In this document: positions 25,516-34,382 of the stretch, in pieces | Layout of the letters: every line of letters starts with the position of its first letter | Numbering within the stretch: position 1 is the first letter of the stretch | Assembly (NCBI GenBank): GCA_965217265.1 | Contig: CBDCHP010000013.1 | Coordinates: forward strand, 183,205-247,204 | From: JAGRGG01 sp965217265 | Lineage (GTDB): Bacteria > Pseudomonadota > Alphaproteobacteria > Geminicoccales > Geminicoccaceae | Length of the DNA: 64,000 bases | Direction: 5' to 3' | Made by a program: the position numbers and the translations under genes | The notes under the pieces: model-generated | Told to the model about the DNA's origin: nothing | The model's database searches: none | What the model saw: the letters and a program-made list of their open reading frames with translations, nothing else

Positions 25516-26253
25516 ATGATCCGCAGCGCCAAGATCGCGCTCGTCTTCCTCACCCGGCTGCCGCTCAAGGTCGAGGGTACGATCAGCTTGCGCGACCTCG
25601 CCGCCGCAGCACACCTGTTCCCGCTCGTCGGCCTCGTCGTCGGCGCGCTCGGCGGTCTCGTCCTGTTCCTGGCGCAGGCGTTGGGCGTCCCGCCCCTCGC
25701 CGCCGCCCTCCTCGGCCTCGCCGCCGCGGCGGCCCTCACCGGTGCTTTGCACGAAGACGGCCTCGCCGACACGGCCGACGCGCTCGGTGCACACACCCGT
25801 GCCCGCGCGCTCGACATCATGAAGGACAGCCGGATCGGGAGCTACGGTGCCGTGGCGCTCATCCTCGCCTTCGGCCTCAAGGCGACGGCGCTCGCCGACC
25901 TCTCCGGCCCGTCGGCGGCCCTGGCGCTCGTCGCCGCCGCCGCACTCGGCCGCGGCCTGATCCCGGCCGTGATGCGGCTGCAGCCGAGCGCCCGGGCCGA
26001 GGGACTCGCCGCCGCCGCCGGGGCACCGCCGATGGCGCTCGCGTTGACCGCGCTCGCGCTCGGCGTCGCGGTCCCGGCCGTCCTCCTCCCCCTCGCGCCC
26101 GCCCTCGCCGCCCTGGCCGTGGCGCTGGGTGCCGGCGCGCTGGTCGCGTGGCGCCTCGGCCGCCGCTTCGGCGGCTGCACCGGCGACACGCTGGGCGCCG
26201 TCGAGCAGATCGTGGAAACCGCGTTCCTGCTCGCCCTGAGCGCGGCGCTGTGA
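25516..26253 (+). CDS. cobS: Adenosylcobinamide-GDP ribazoletransferase CobS
   Basis: Integral membrane enzyme that joins adenosylcobinamide-GDP to alpha-ribazole in the last step of B12 assembly. The 245 residues are mostly hydrophobic, with the start motif LVFLTRLPL and the catalytic GALHEDGLADTADALG near residue 78; GGCTGDTLGA lies near the end. ATG 25516 is preceded by GGGGGAGA at proper distance, so it is preferred to ATG 25474. The TGA stop lies at the edge of repeat copy 4. Confidence 0.9.
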   Translation: MIRSAKIALVFLTRLPLKVEGTISLRDLAAAAHLFPLVGLVVGALGGLVLFLAQALGVPPLAAALLGLAAAAALTGALHEDGLADTADALGAHTRARALDIMKDSRIGSYGAVALILAFGLKATALADLSGPSAALALVAAAALGRGLIPAVMRLQPSARAEGLAAAAGAPPMALALTALALGVAVPAVLLPLAPALAALAVALGAGALVAWRLGRRFGGCTGDTLGAVEQIVETAFLLALSAAL

Positions 26254-26383
26254 ACGCTTCGCGTCCGCTGCGCGGGGCTTTTGGCCCCGACGTCCGTGCC
26301 CAATCCGGGTGACAAGTAGCAAAAAAGAAACGAAAAAGGCCGCGCGCCAGCCTGCCTAGCGATGCTAGGCACTGAAGCGTTCA
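26252..26383. repeat. Inverted-repeat double-terminator element, copy 4 (shortened)
   Basis: Starts in the cobS stop codon (TGAACGCTTCGCG) and ends GAAGCGTTC. It is only 132 bp: the left T-tract is replaced by GGCTTTTGGCC, and the right arm carries a perfect 8-bp hairpin TGCCTAGC/GCTAGGCA (26353-26371) in place of the usual GCAGCGCACGC. Confidence 0.75.
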
Positions 26384-26397
26384 ACGGAGACACCCGC

Positions 26398-27159
26398 ATG
26401 ACCCTAGGCCACGTCCACCTCGTCGGCGCCGGCCCTGGCGACCCTGAACTGCTCACCTTGAAGGCGCTCCGGCTGGTCGAGGCCGCCGACGTCGTGCTCT
26501 TCGATCGGCTGGTCGGCGACGGCGTGATGGCGCTGGTCCCGCCGCAGGTCGAGCGCGTCTTCGTCGGCAAGCGGCGCGCCAACCACCAAATGCGCCAAGT
26601 CGAGATCCAAGAGCTGATGGTCCGGCGGGCCAGGCGCGGCCAGTCGGTCGTGCGGCTCAAGGGCGGCGATCCGATGGTCTTCGGCCGCGGCGGCGAGGAG
26701 ATCGAGGCGCTGGTCGAGGCGGGCGTGCCGTTCACTGTCGTGCCCGGCATCACCGCGGCTTGCGGCATCGCCGCCGAGTACGCGATCCCGCTCACCCACC
26801 GCCACCACGCCCAGAGCCTGACCTTCGTCACCGGGCACCTGCAAAACGGTGAGCCCTACCTCGACTGGCCGTCTCTGTGCCGCCCGGGCCAAACCCTCGT
26901 CTTCTACATGGGCCACACGGCACTCGCCAAACTCTGCCTCAAGCTGATCGAGGGCGGTCTCCGCCCCGACCTGCCCGCCTGCCTCGTCGAGAACGGCACC
27001 CTGCCGGAAAGCCGTCGCGTCCAAGGCACGCTGACGACGCTCCCGGCGCTGATCGAGGGCCACACCTTCCAAGGGCCGGCGCTCGTGATCGTCGGCAAGG
27101 TGGTGGCGCAGACCGAGGCGGTTCCCGTTCATGCATCGGCCTGCGTCGAGACGGGATGA
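26398..27159 (+). CDS. cobA: Uroporphyrinogen-III C-methyltransferase (SUMT)
   Basis: Methylates uroporphyrinogen III at C-2 and C-7 to give precorrin-2, the branch point to B12 and siroheme. The 253-residue protein has HLVGAGPGDPELLTLKA at the N-terminus, VVRLKGGDPMVFGRGGEE near residue 80, and VPGITAACGIAAEYAIPLTHR near 115. It lacks the CysG dehydrogenase domain. ATG 26398 gives the family start; a frame from 26362 runs inside the repeat. The TGA stop is the left edge of repeat copy 5. Confidence 0.9.
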   Translation: MTLGHVHLVGAGPGDPELLTLKALRLVEAADVVLFDRLVGDGVMALVPPQVERVFVGKRRANHQMRQVEIQELMVRRARRGQSVVRLKGGDPMVFGRGGEEIEALVEAGVPFTVVPGITAACGIAAEYAIPLTHRHHAQSLTFVTGHLQNGEPYLDWPSLCRPGQTLVFYMGHTALAKLCLKLIEGGLRPDLPACLVENGTLPESRRVQGTLTTLPALIEGHTFQGPALVIVGKVVAQTEAVPVHASACVETG

Positions 27160-27306
27160 ACGCTTCGCGTGCGCTGCCGCGCAGCCTTTTTCCTCTTCTT
27201 TTGGCCACTTGTCGTCGGGGATTGGCTTCAACGTATGGGTCAGCCCCGGCCAAAGTTACAAAAAAGAAAAAAGAAAGCCCGCGCGGCAGCGCACGCGTGA
27301 GCGTTC
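27158..27306. repeat. Inverted-repeat double-terminator element, copy 5
   Basis: Lies between convergent genes. Its left edge gives the TGA of the SUMT gene and its right edge gives the TGA of the methyltransferase. The arms are GAACGCTTCGCGTGCGCTGC... and the near complement with GCGTGAGCGTTC. The centre differs from that of copies 1, 3, 7 and 8. Confidence 0.85.
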
Positions 27307-28090
27307 AACGGCAGATCATCTCGACCGGCGCCACCACGCCCCGCTTCAGGCCGTCGAGCAGGTTGGCGAACTTCGGCGGCAGGCCCTCGGCCGCGGCCCG
27401 TGCCCGCACCCGCTCGAAGAAGTCGATCCCGAACGCCCGTCGGTCGCGTTCGGCCGCGACCTTGAAGCCGGCCGCCGCCAGCGCCGCGCGGTAGTCGGCG
27501 GGGCTTGCCGGGAACGACGTCGCCTCGCTCGCGGCCCACGGCACGGGGTAGGCGAGGTCGCCCGCGCCCGTGCGCATCACTTCGTAGACCGCCAGCACCC
27601 CGTCTGGACGCAGCACGCGGCGCGCTTGCGCGAACAGGCGCTCCTTGTCCGCCACGTTCATGCCGACGTGGAGAAGCGTCGCGGCGTCGAAGCTTCGATC
27701 CTCGAACGGCAGGTCGAGGACGCTGCCCTGGACGTGGCGCACGCGGCCCTCCAGCCCGACGAGCCGGGTCAGCGCCCGGCCGGCCTCGACGAAGGCCGGC
27801 GTCAGGTCGATGCCGGTCACGTCGAGACCCTTGGCCTTCGCCAAGTAGCGCGCCGCCCCGCCGAGGCCGCAGCCGAGGTCGAGCAGCCGGCTCCCCGCTG
27901 CCGCGTCGATCCGCACCGCCAAGTCCTCCGTCGCCGCCCGGCCGCCGACGTGAAGCTCGTCCGCCGCCGCCAAGTCCTCGATCGTCGTGGCCTCCAGCGG
28001 TCGGCCCGCGCGCTTCAGCCCGGCCAGGATGTCGTCGTACAGGCCGAGACGGCCGTAGTGCGTCGCGACGTCGTGCTCGATCTCCGTCAT
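27305..28090 (-). CDS. Class I SAM-dependent methyltransferase (UbiE/sarcosine-methyltransferase-like)
   Basis: Rossmann-fold methyltransferase of 261 residues. Motif I is LLDLGCGLGGAARYLA near residue 70, followed by VTGIDLTPAFVEAG, DLPFEDRSFDAATLLHVGMNV and RRVLRPDGVLAVYEV. The N-terminal part (HYGRLGLYDDIL, LHVGGRAATEDLA) resembles the UbiE-like branch that includes glycine/sarcosine methyltransferases. ATG 28090 is preceded by GGAGGAG; an upstream start at 28138 is less likely. It sits beside B12 genes but shows no corrin-specific feature, so the substrate is unknown. Confidence 0.75.
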   Translation of the reverse strand: MTEIEHDVATHYGRLGLYDDILAGLKRAGRPLEATTIEDLAAADELHVGGRAATEDLAVRIDAAAGSRLLDLGCGLGGAARYLAKAKGLDVTGIDLTPAFVEAGRALTRLVGLEGRVRHVQGSVLDLPFEDRSFDAATLLHVGMNVADKERLFAQARRVLRPDGVLAVYEVMRTGAGDLAYPVPWAASEATSFPASPADYRAALAAAGFKVAAERDRRAFGIDFFERVRARAAAEGLPPKFANLLDGLKRGVVAPVEMICR

Positions 28091-28197
28091 CGTCTCCTCC
28101 GATCCGTTCTCGTGTGTTATACCGGTGCTGCGGATCATTTCACGGCATGAAGCGTTTGAACTGAGTACAGCGCCCCGTAACCGATAAGAGACACCGT

Positions 28198-30192
28198 ATG
28201 CCCGATCGCCGTCGACCCGTACCGGACGCGCCGCACGCCCAGGTGACGCCCGCCGATCGGCCGAGCGTCGAGGGCCTGACGATGCTGGCGGTGGGCGTCG
28301 TCGTCGTGGCCGCCCTCTACCTCGGCCGCGACATCCTGGTGCCGATCACGATCGCGGTCCTCTTGAGCTTCGTGCTCGCACCCTTGGTCAACCTGCTGCG
28401 CCGCCTGCGGCTCGGCCGCATCGTCGCCGTGATACTCGCTGTCCTCTTGGCGCTCAGCGTCATCGTCGCGATGTTCGGCCTGATCGGCAGCCAAGTGGCG
28501 CAACTCGCCGGCGACGTGCCGCGCTACCAGTCCACGATCGAGCGCAAGATCGAGGACGTCCGCGGCGCCACGCTCGGCTGGGCGTCCGGCCTCGTCAAGG
28601 AGGTGGGCGACCGGATCGAGGAGGTCAATCAGGACACGGCGACGGCCGAGGAAGCGGCCGCCGGGGACACGGCCGCGAACTCCGCCGACAATCCCCTCCT
28701 GGTCCGGGTCGAGGAACCGGCCCTGTCGCCGACGGAACTGGCCCGGACCGTCCTGGAGCCGATCCTGGGGCCGCTCGAATCGATCGTCATCATCCTGATC
28801 GTCGCCATCTTCATCCTCTTGCAGCAGGACGACCTGCGCGACCGGATGATCCGCCTGTTCGGCTCGAAGGACCTGCACCGCACCACCGTCGCGATGAACG
28901 ATGCCGGGCGGCGCCTGAGCCGCTACTTCCTGACTCAGTTCTGCCTCAACGCCGGCTTCGGCGTCATGATCGGCGTCGGTCTCTTCATCATCGGCGTGCC
29001 GTCGCCGATCTTGTGGGGCATACTGGCGGCGCTGATGCGCTTCGTGCCCTACATCGGCTCGTTCATCTCGGCGATCCCGCCGGTGGCGCTCGCCGCCGCG
29101 GTCGATCCGGGCTGGACGATGGTGATCTGGACGGGGGGCCTCTTCCTCGTCACCGAGCCGGTCATGGGCCACGTCGTCGAGCCCGCCGTCTACGGCCACA
29201 GCACCGGGCTCGCCCCGTTCTCGGTCATCGTCGCCGCCATCTTCTGGACGTGGCTGTGGGGGCCCATCGGCCTCATCCTCGCCACGCCGCTCACTCTATG
29301 CCTCGTCGTCCTCGGGCGTCACGTCGAGCGCCTGGAGTTCCTCGACGTGCTCTTGGGCGACCGGCCGGCGCTCACCCCGGTCGAGAGCTTCTATCAACGG
29401 ATGCTGGCGAACGACCCCGACGAGGCGGCGGACCAGGCCGAACTCTTGTTGAAGGAGCGCTCGCTCGCCTCCTACTACGACGAGGTCGCCTTGAAAGGGT
29501 TGCAACTGGCGGCGCAGGACGTCCAGCGCGGCGCCCTCGACGCGGCCCGCCAGGAGCGCTTGAAGGAGAGCGTCGTCGCGTTCATCGAGGAGATGGACGA
29601 GCACGACGACGTGCCCGCGGCACCGGCCGAGGCCGGTGTCGAGGAGGAGAACGCCCCCGTCACCCCCTCGCTCGCCGAGAAGGCCCTGCCCAAGGAGCCC
29701 GAGCCGGCGCTGCCGGTTCTCGACGCCGGGGATCTGGCGCCGGCGTGGCAGGGCGAGGGCGCGGTCCTGTGCCTCGCCGGCCGCGGGCCGCTCGACGAGG
29801 CGGCGTCGACCATGCTGGCGCAACTGCTGCGCAAGCACGGCCTGGGTGCGAGACCGACGCCCCACGAGGCCGCGTCGCGCACCGGCATCGAGACGCTCGA
29901 CGTCGAGGGCGTCGCCATGGTCTGCGTCTCCTACCTAGAGATCAGCGGCAGCCCCTCGCACCTGCGCTACCTCCTGCGCCGGCTGCGCGCGCGCCTGCCC
30001 GGCGTCCCGATCGCCGTCGGGCTCTGGCCGGTCAACGACCCGGTGCTCGCCAAGGCGGACGTGCGCGCGACGATCAACGCCGACCACTACGTCAAGTCGC
30101 TGCGCGAGGCGCTGGAGGTCTGCCTGACGGCGGCGCGCGGGCCGGCGCCCGGGGCGACGACGACGCCGGCCGAGGCGGTGCCCGCCGACTGA
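28198..30192 (+). CDS. AI-2E/PerM family membrane protein with a long C-terminal domain
   Basis: The 664-residue protein has an N-terminal AI-2E (UPF0118) membrane unit of about 380 residues, with the family loops LWGILAALMRFVPYIGSFISAIPPV and FWTWLWGPIGLILATPLTLCLVVLGRH. About 280 cytoplasmic residues follow, with acidic and Ala-rich stretches and then a Rossmann-like module (VLCLAGRGPLDEAASTMLAQ to the C-terminus). Family members move small solutes or ions; the signal-molecule role is not general. The transported species is unknown. It diverges from the methyltransferase gene. Confidence 0.8.
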   Translation: MPDRRRPVPDAPHAQVTPADRPSVEGLTMLAVGVVVVAALYLGRDILVPITIAVLLSFVLAPLVNLLRRLRLGRIVAVILAVLLALSVIVAMFGLIGSQVAQLAGDVPRYQSTIERKIEDVRGATLGWASGLVKEVGDRIEEVNQDTATAEEAAAGDTAANSADNPLLVRVEEPALSPTELARTVLEPILGPLESIVIILIVAIFILLQQDDLRDRMIRLFGSKDLHRTTVAMNDAGRRLSRYFLTQFCLNAGFGVMIGVGLFIIGVPSPILWGILAALMRFVPYIGSFISAIPPVALAAAVDPGWTMVIWTGGLFLVTEPVMGHVVEPAVYGHSTGLAPFSVIVAAIFWTWLWGPIGLILATPLTLCLVVLGRHVERLEFLDVLLGDRPALTPVESFYQRMLANDPDEAADQAELLLKERSLASYYDEVALKGLQLAAQDVQRGALDAARQERLKESVVAFIEEMDEHDDVPAAPAEAGVEEENAPVTPSLAEKALPKEPEPALPVLDAGDLAPAWQGEGAVLCLAGRGPLDEAASTMLAQLLRKHGLGARPTPHEAASRTGIETLDVEGVAMVCVSYLEISGSPSHLRYLLRRLRARLPGVPIAVGLWPVNDPVLAKADVRATINADHYVKSLREALEVCLTAARGPAPGATTTPAEAVPAD

Positions 30193-30222
30193 AGCGGCGG
30201 GCCGCCCCGCCCCCGGCGCCCG

Positions 30223-31131
30223 TCAGGTCGGGTTGCCGCCGGTGACGCCGTAGGTCTCGCCGGTGACGTAGCCCGACTCCTGCGAGGCGAGGAAGACGAA
30301 GATCGGCGCGATCTCGGCCGGCTGGCCGGGCCGGCCGTAGGGGGATTGGGCGCCGAACTGCTCGACCTTGTCCTGCGGCTGGCCGCCGGAGGGCTGAAGC
30401 GCGGTCCAAAACGGTCCCGGCGCCACGGCGTTGACGCGGATCCCCTGCTCGATGACCTGCTTGGCCAGCGCCTGCGTGAAGCCGATGATCGCCCACTTGG
30501 TCGAGGCGTAGTCGAGCAGGCCCGGCGACGGGTGGAAGCCCTGGGTCGAGGTCACGTTGACGATCGTCGCCCCCTCGGGCATCAGCGGCAGCGCCGCCTT
30601 GGTGAGCCAGAACATGGCGTAGACGTTGGTCTTGAACGTCCGGTCGAACTGCTCGGTCGTGATGTCGAGGATGCTCGGCTGCGTCGTCTGCTTGCCGGCG
30701 TTGATCACCAGGATGTCGAGCCCGCCGAGCCGTTCGCCCGCGTCCGCGACCAACTTTTGGCAGAACGCCTCGTCGGTGACGTCGCCCGGCAGCGGCACGA
30801 TCGTGCCGCCCTTGCCCTCGATCAGCTCGACGAGCGAGCGCGCGTCCTCCTCCTCGCTCGGCAGGTAGTTGATCGCCACGGCCGCACCCTCGCGGGCGTA
30901 GGCGATCGCCACCGCCCGGCCGATGCCGCTGTCGCCGCCGGTGATTAGCGCCCGACGCCCCTTCAGCCGGCCGAAGCCTTGATAGCTCTTCTCGCCGTGG
31001 TCGGGCCGCGGGTCCATCTTGAAGATCGACCCCGGCGCCTCCTGCGGCTGGCGCGGAAACGGCGGACGCGGGTACTGCGTCAGCGGGTTTCGCATCGCGT
31101 ACTGATTTTGAACCTTGCCCGTCTCGTCCAT
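30223..31131 (-). CDS. SDR-family oxidoreductase (YghA/GSP39-like)
   Basis: NAD(P)-dependent short-chain dehydrogenase of 302 residues. A 45-residue proline-rich N-terminal extension (QYPRPPFPRQPQEAPG) is typical of the YghA/general stress protein 39 group. Cofactor motif ALITGGDSGIGRAVA, NAG in VINAGKQ, catalytic Ser in VNVTSTQG and YASTK are present. ATG 31131 is preceded by GAGGAA. It converges on the AI-2E gene. The physiological substrate is unknown. Confidence 0.87.
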   Translation of the reverse strand: MDETGKVQNQYAMRNPLTQYPRPPFPRQPQEAPGSIFKMDPRPDHGEKSYQGFGRLKGRRALITGGDSGIGRAVAIAYAREGAAVAINYLPSEEEDARSLVELIEGKGGTIVPLPGDVTDEAFCQKLVADAGERLGGLDILVINAGKQTTQPSILDITTEQFDRTFKTNVYAMFWLTKAALPLMPEGATIVNVTSTQGFHPSPGLLDYASTKWAIIGFTQALAKQVIEQGIRVNAVAPGPFWTALQPSGGQPQDKVEQFGAQSPYGRPGQPAEIAPIFVFLASQESGYVTGETYGVTGGNPT

Positions 31132-31309
31132 CGAACCGTTCCTCACCTCTGGTTTGGTCGTCGCGCTGCGGTAAACGGCGCGGGGGCGCAAGGGTTCGGG
31201 GGTGGGGGTGAAAATGTTGCGGGCGTTGGGTGTGGGGCGGGCGGTAAGGATTATAAAATTGATAGTTGCATCAGAGGCTAATGTTGTTGTGATACTTTAT
31301 ACTAAAGTC

Positions 31310-32203
31310 TTACGAAAAAAGAAGCCGCTTTAATGCCTCAACTATAAGAGGCAATACAAGCGTAAGTGATATGATGCTCAATACAGCTCGGTGCGCAAAT
31401 TGACTAATTATTCTTCCTGATTTGTATTCAACGGTCGGGAATATCCATCTTAGATATTGATATATAAACCGTGCTAACACGCCAAAAATAATAACTATGT
31501 ATCCATATATAAATACCAACACAAATTTCGAATTTATTTCTTGAAAGTATGGCATTATGATTATTTCTATTTGCATTGCCCAATATAAAGCGAACGGAAC
31601 GAAGAAGACATAGAGAAAGAGATCGTAAACCCCACTTTTATGGATGAATCCTCGTCTATTTTGCCTATCATTAAAAAATTTTTCCAATTTGACAAATGTT
31701 GAATCAACCCAACTTTCGTCTAATCCGTTTAGATGAAAACTGCTCTCATTAGGAGTAGGATTAGAAGGAAGATTGATAAAGTTTAAAGCAATGGGCATTC
31801 TTCGAAAATCAAGGAATACCACAAAATAATTTCTTGGCAGATAACCAGGAAATAAGCCAGCGAAATCATGATGTGTAGAGAGATATACGCTTTCGATTTT
31901 GTCTGGAAAATCCGGTTTATCAAATATTGAAAGATCATTCTGCGATATTGTAGCCCCGTCATTAGTTTTTATTTGCATTGATACACGATAAGCATTGTTC
32001 ATATCGGTATGAATTTTTTCACTCATATCAAGGTCAAACTGCGCATCGTTGATTGACTCTAAATTAAGACGAAGAGCTTCATTTGCATGATGTTGAAGAA
32101 GGTTATACAAGGCGATGAGATCATGTTTGCTGACAGAAAAACTTCGCAGAAGCTTTGATCGTGCATAGTGCGCCTGAGGATTATTTTTGTCATCTATGTG
32201 CAA
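31310..32203 (-). CDS. Low-G+C orphan membrane protein of unknown function
   Basis: 297 residues, not recognised. About 195 cytoplasmic residues, rich in Asn, Asp and Ser, come first. Three membrane segments follow near the C-terminus: YDLFLYVFFVPFALYWAMQI, FVLVFIYGYIVIIFGVLARF and AVLSIISLTLVLPLIVEAL. Base composition is strikingly AT-rich against the 70% G+C surroundings, and the low-G+C stretch runs from about 31240 to 32345, so recent horizontal gain is likely. No partner gene, integrase or flanking repeat is visible. The N-terminal soluble part with a C-terminal membrane bundle resembles some accessory/defence proteins only in outline. Confidence 0.7.
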   Translation of the reverse strand: MHIDDKNNPQAHYARSKLLRSFSVSKHDLIALYNLLQHHANEALRLNLESINDAQFDLDMSEKIHTDMNNAYRVSMQIKTNDGATISQNDLSIFDKPDFPDKIESVYLSTHHDFAGLFPGYLPRNYFVVFLDFRRMPIALNFINLPSNPTPNESSFHLNGLDESWVDSTFVKLEKFFNDRQNRRGFIHKSGVYDLFLYVFFVPFALYWAMQIEIIIMPYFQEINSKFVLVFIYGYIVIIFGVLARFIYQYLRWIFPTVEYKSGRIISQFAHRAVLSIISLTLVLPLIVEALKRLLFS

Positions 32204-32362
32204 AGTGTAGCACTTTCAGAACATGTATGACATGCAATTTTAGTGTAATTCGACCAGCATGGCCAAATTAAAGCATTTGAGCGAATGTTTTGTTTAACGT
32301 TTGCTTTAGAAGATTTTTCCTTCCTTTGAAGGTACAAGCCTTGCATCTGAACCCAACCCACC

Positions 32363-33730
32363 TCAATAAGCGAACTCCTCGAACACCGGCTCGACCCGCC
32401 CCTCCCATTTGCCGTGGTACAGGTCGAGCTTGACCCTGGCCGGGCTCACGCCGCGCTCGACGATGGTGTAGAGGCTGGCCAAGTGCTTCCTCTCGTCGAG
32501 GCCGTCCATGTCGAGGACCGCGCGGCGCCTCAACCCCTCGGCCGACAATTCCAGCGTCTGGCGGGCGAGGTCGAGGACGGTCCCGCCGCGAAACGGGGTC
32601 TGGAGCCCTTGCCTCGGTACCTCGGCGCGCAGGCGCGCCATCTCCTCGATCGTCCAGTCCTTGACGAGGTCGGCCGCGGCGTCGAGCGCGCCGTCGTCGT
32701 AGATCAGCCCGGCCCAGAACGCCGGCAGGCCGCAGATCTCGCGCCACGCCCCGCCGTCGGCGCCGCGCACCTCGATGTAGCGCTTCAGGCGCACCTCGGG
32801 GAACAGCGTCGTCAGGTGGTCGCCCCAGTCGGTGATCGTCGGGGCCTCGCCCGGCAATTCTTCCAAGCGCCCGTTCATGAAATCGACGAACGACTTGCCG
32901 GCGAGGTCGAGGTAGCGGCCGTCGCGGTAGGCGAAGTACATCGGCACGCCCAGGACGTGCTCGACGTAGCGCTCGAAGCCGAAGCCGTCCTCGAAGACGA
33001 AGCCCAGCATCCCCGTCCGGTCGGGGTCGGTGTCGGTCCAGATATGGCTGCGGTGGCTGACGTAGCCGTTGGGTTCGCCCTCGGTGAAGGGCGAATTGGC
33101 GAAGAGCGCCGTCGCCACCGGCTGCAGGGCCAGCGTGACGCGCATCTTCCTCACCATGTCGGCCTCGTCGGCGAAGTCGTAGTTCGCCTGGATGGTGCAG
33201 GTGCGCAGCATCATGTCGAGGCCGAGACTGCCCACCTTGGGCATGTAGCCGCCCATGATCTTGTAGCGGCCCTTGGGCATCCAGGGGATGTCGCCCCGCG
33301 CCCACAAGGGTTGAAAGCCCATGCCGAGCATGCCGACGCCCAAGGGCTCGGCGATCGCGCGCACCTCGGCCAAGTGCCGCTGCACCTCGCGGCAGGTGGC
33401 GTGGACGTGCTCCAGGGGTGCCCCCGACAGTTCGAACTGGCCGCCCGGCTCCAGGGTGATGCTGCACTTGCCCTTCTTCAAGGCGATCGGCCGCCCGTCC
33501 TCCAGGACCGGTGTCCAATCGAAGCGCTCGGCCATGCCCTCCAACAATGCCCGGATCGAGGCGCGGCCCTCGTACGGCAGGGGGCGCAGGTCGCCCGTCG
33601 TGAAGACGAACTTCTCGTGCTCGGTGCCGATCCGCCAATCCGCCTTCGGCTTGCAGCCGCCTTCGAGGTGGGCGACGAGGTCGCGGCGGTCGGTGATCGG
33701 CGCCCCCTGCTCTTCGGGCGGTGCGGACAT
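32363..33730 (-). CDS. gshA: Glutamate-cysteine ligase, alphaproteobacterial/plant type
   Basis: First step of glutathione synthesis: ATP-dependent ligation of glutamate and cysteine. The 455-residue protein belongs to the GCS2-type family. The conserved stretches are WRIGTEHEKFVF near residue 35, CSITLEPGGQFELSGAP near 85, MMLRTCTIQANYDFADEADM near 175, and NGRLEELPGEAPTITDWGDHLTTLFPEVRLKRY in the middle (read in short pieces such as LPGEAPTITDWGDHL). ATG 33730. It follows the ParA gene on the same strand by 16 bp. Confidence 0.92.
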   Translation of the reverse strand: MSAPPEEQGAPITDRRDLVAHLEGGCKPKADWRIGTEHEKFVFTTGDLRPLPYEGRASIRALLEGMAERFDWTPVLEDGRPIALKKGKCSITLEPGGQFELSGAPLEHVHATCREVQRHLAEVRAIAEPLGVGMLGMGFQPLWARGDIPWMPKGRYKIMGGYMPKVGSLGLDMMLRTCTIQANYDFADEADMVRKMRVTLALQPVATALFANSPFTEGEPNGYVSHRSHIWTDTDPDRTGMLGFVFEDGFGFERYVEHVLGVPMYFAYRDGRYLDLAGKSFVDFMNGRLEELPGEAPTITDWGDHLTTLFPEVRLKRYIEVRGADGGAWREICGLPAFWAGLIYDDGALDAAADLVKDWTIEEMARLRAEVPRQGLQTPFRGGTVLDLARQTLELSAEGLRRRAVLDMDGLDERKHLASLYTIVERGVSPARVKLDLYHGKWEGRVEPVFEEFAY

Positions 33731-33746
33731 GGACGGTCTCCTGCGA

Positions 33747-34382
33747 TTATGGTGCCAAGGCGGCCCGGACGGCCTCGGCCAGGGCGCGGACCTCGCGCGC
33801 CGCGATCGAGCGCGGCGCCGCCTCGACGGCGCCGAGGCCTTTGCCGAACGCCTGAACGAAGATCTGCCGGTTGCCGAGTTCGGCCGGCAGGACGGGGTGC
33901 CCTTCCTCGGCGATCAACGCCCGAGCCTCGTCCAGGCTCCGTCCGCGCGGCGGCACGCGGTTGAGGACGAGGAAGGCGGGCTTCCCCTCCTTGGCGGCGA
34001 TCTCGAACGTCGCCTTCGAGGCCCAGACGTCGGGGGGGCTCGGTTGGCAGGGGACGAGGACGATGTCGGCGACGCGGATCGCCTCCTTCGCCTCCGCCGC
34101 CGCGTGCGGCGGGCTGTCGACGACGATGGTCCCCGCCTCGCGCCTCAGCCGCTCCAAAGCACCCCCGATGCGCCAGCCGCCGATCGCGGCGAAGCCCAGG
34201 GCCGGCACCTTCTCGGCCCCCGCCTCGCGCGCGCGCATCCAGGCGGTCAGGCTCGCCTGCGGGTCGATGTCGACCAGCGCCACCTTGTCGCGCCGCGTCC
34301 GGCAGAGCGCCGTCGCCAGTTGGACGACGAGCGTCGTCTTGCCGGCCCCGCCTTTCTGCTGCGCCACGGTGACGACCGGCAT
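33747..34382 (-). CDS. ParA/MinD-like ATPase without a ParB partner
   Basis: Deviant Walker P-loop ATPase of 211 residues. It has KGGAGKTT near residue 9, VALVDIDPQASLTAWM near 38, IVVDSPPHAAAEAKEAI and LVPCQPSPPDVWASKATFE. This short ParA type (ParA-like, COG1192) usually positions plasmids or cell structures. No ParB or parS-like gene is next to it. ATG 34382 overlaps the stop of the dehydrogenase gene (TGATG), so it belongs to a ghrA-parA-gshA transcript, an odd metabolic setting for such a protein. Confidence 0.85.
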   Translation of the reverse strand: MPVVTVAQQKGGAGKTTLVVQLATALCRTRRDKVALVDIDPQASLTAWMRAREAGAEKVPALGFAAIGGWRIGGALERLRREAGTIVVDSPPHAAAEAKEAIRVADIVLVPCQPSPPDVWASKATFEIAAKEGKPAFLVLNRVPPRGRSLDEARALIAEEGHPVLPAELGNRQIFVQAFGKGLGAVEAAPRSIAAREVRALAEAVRAALAP

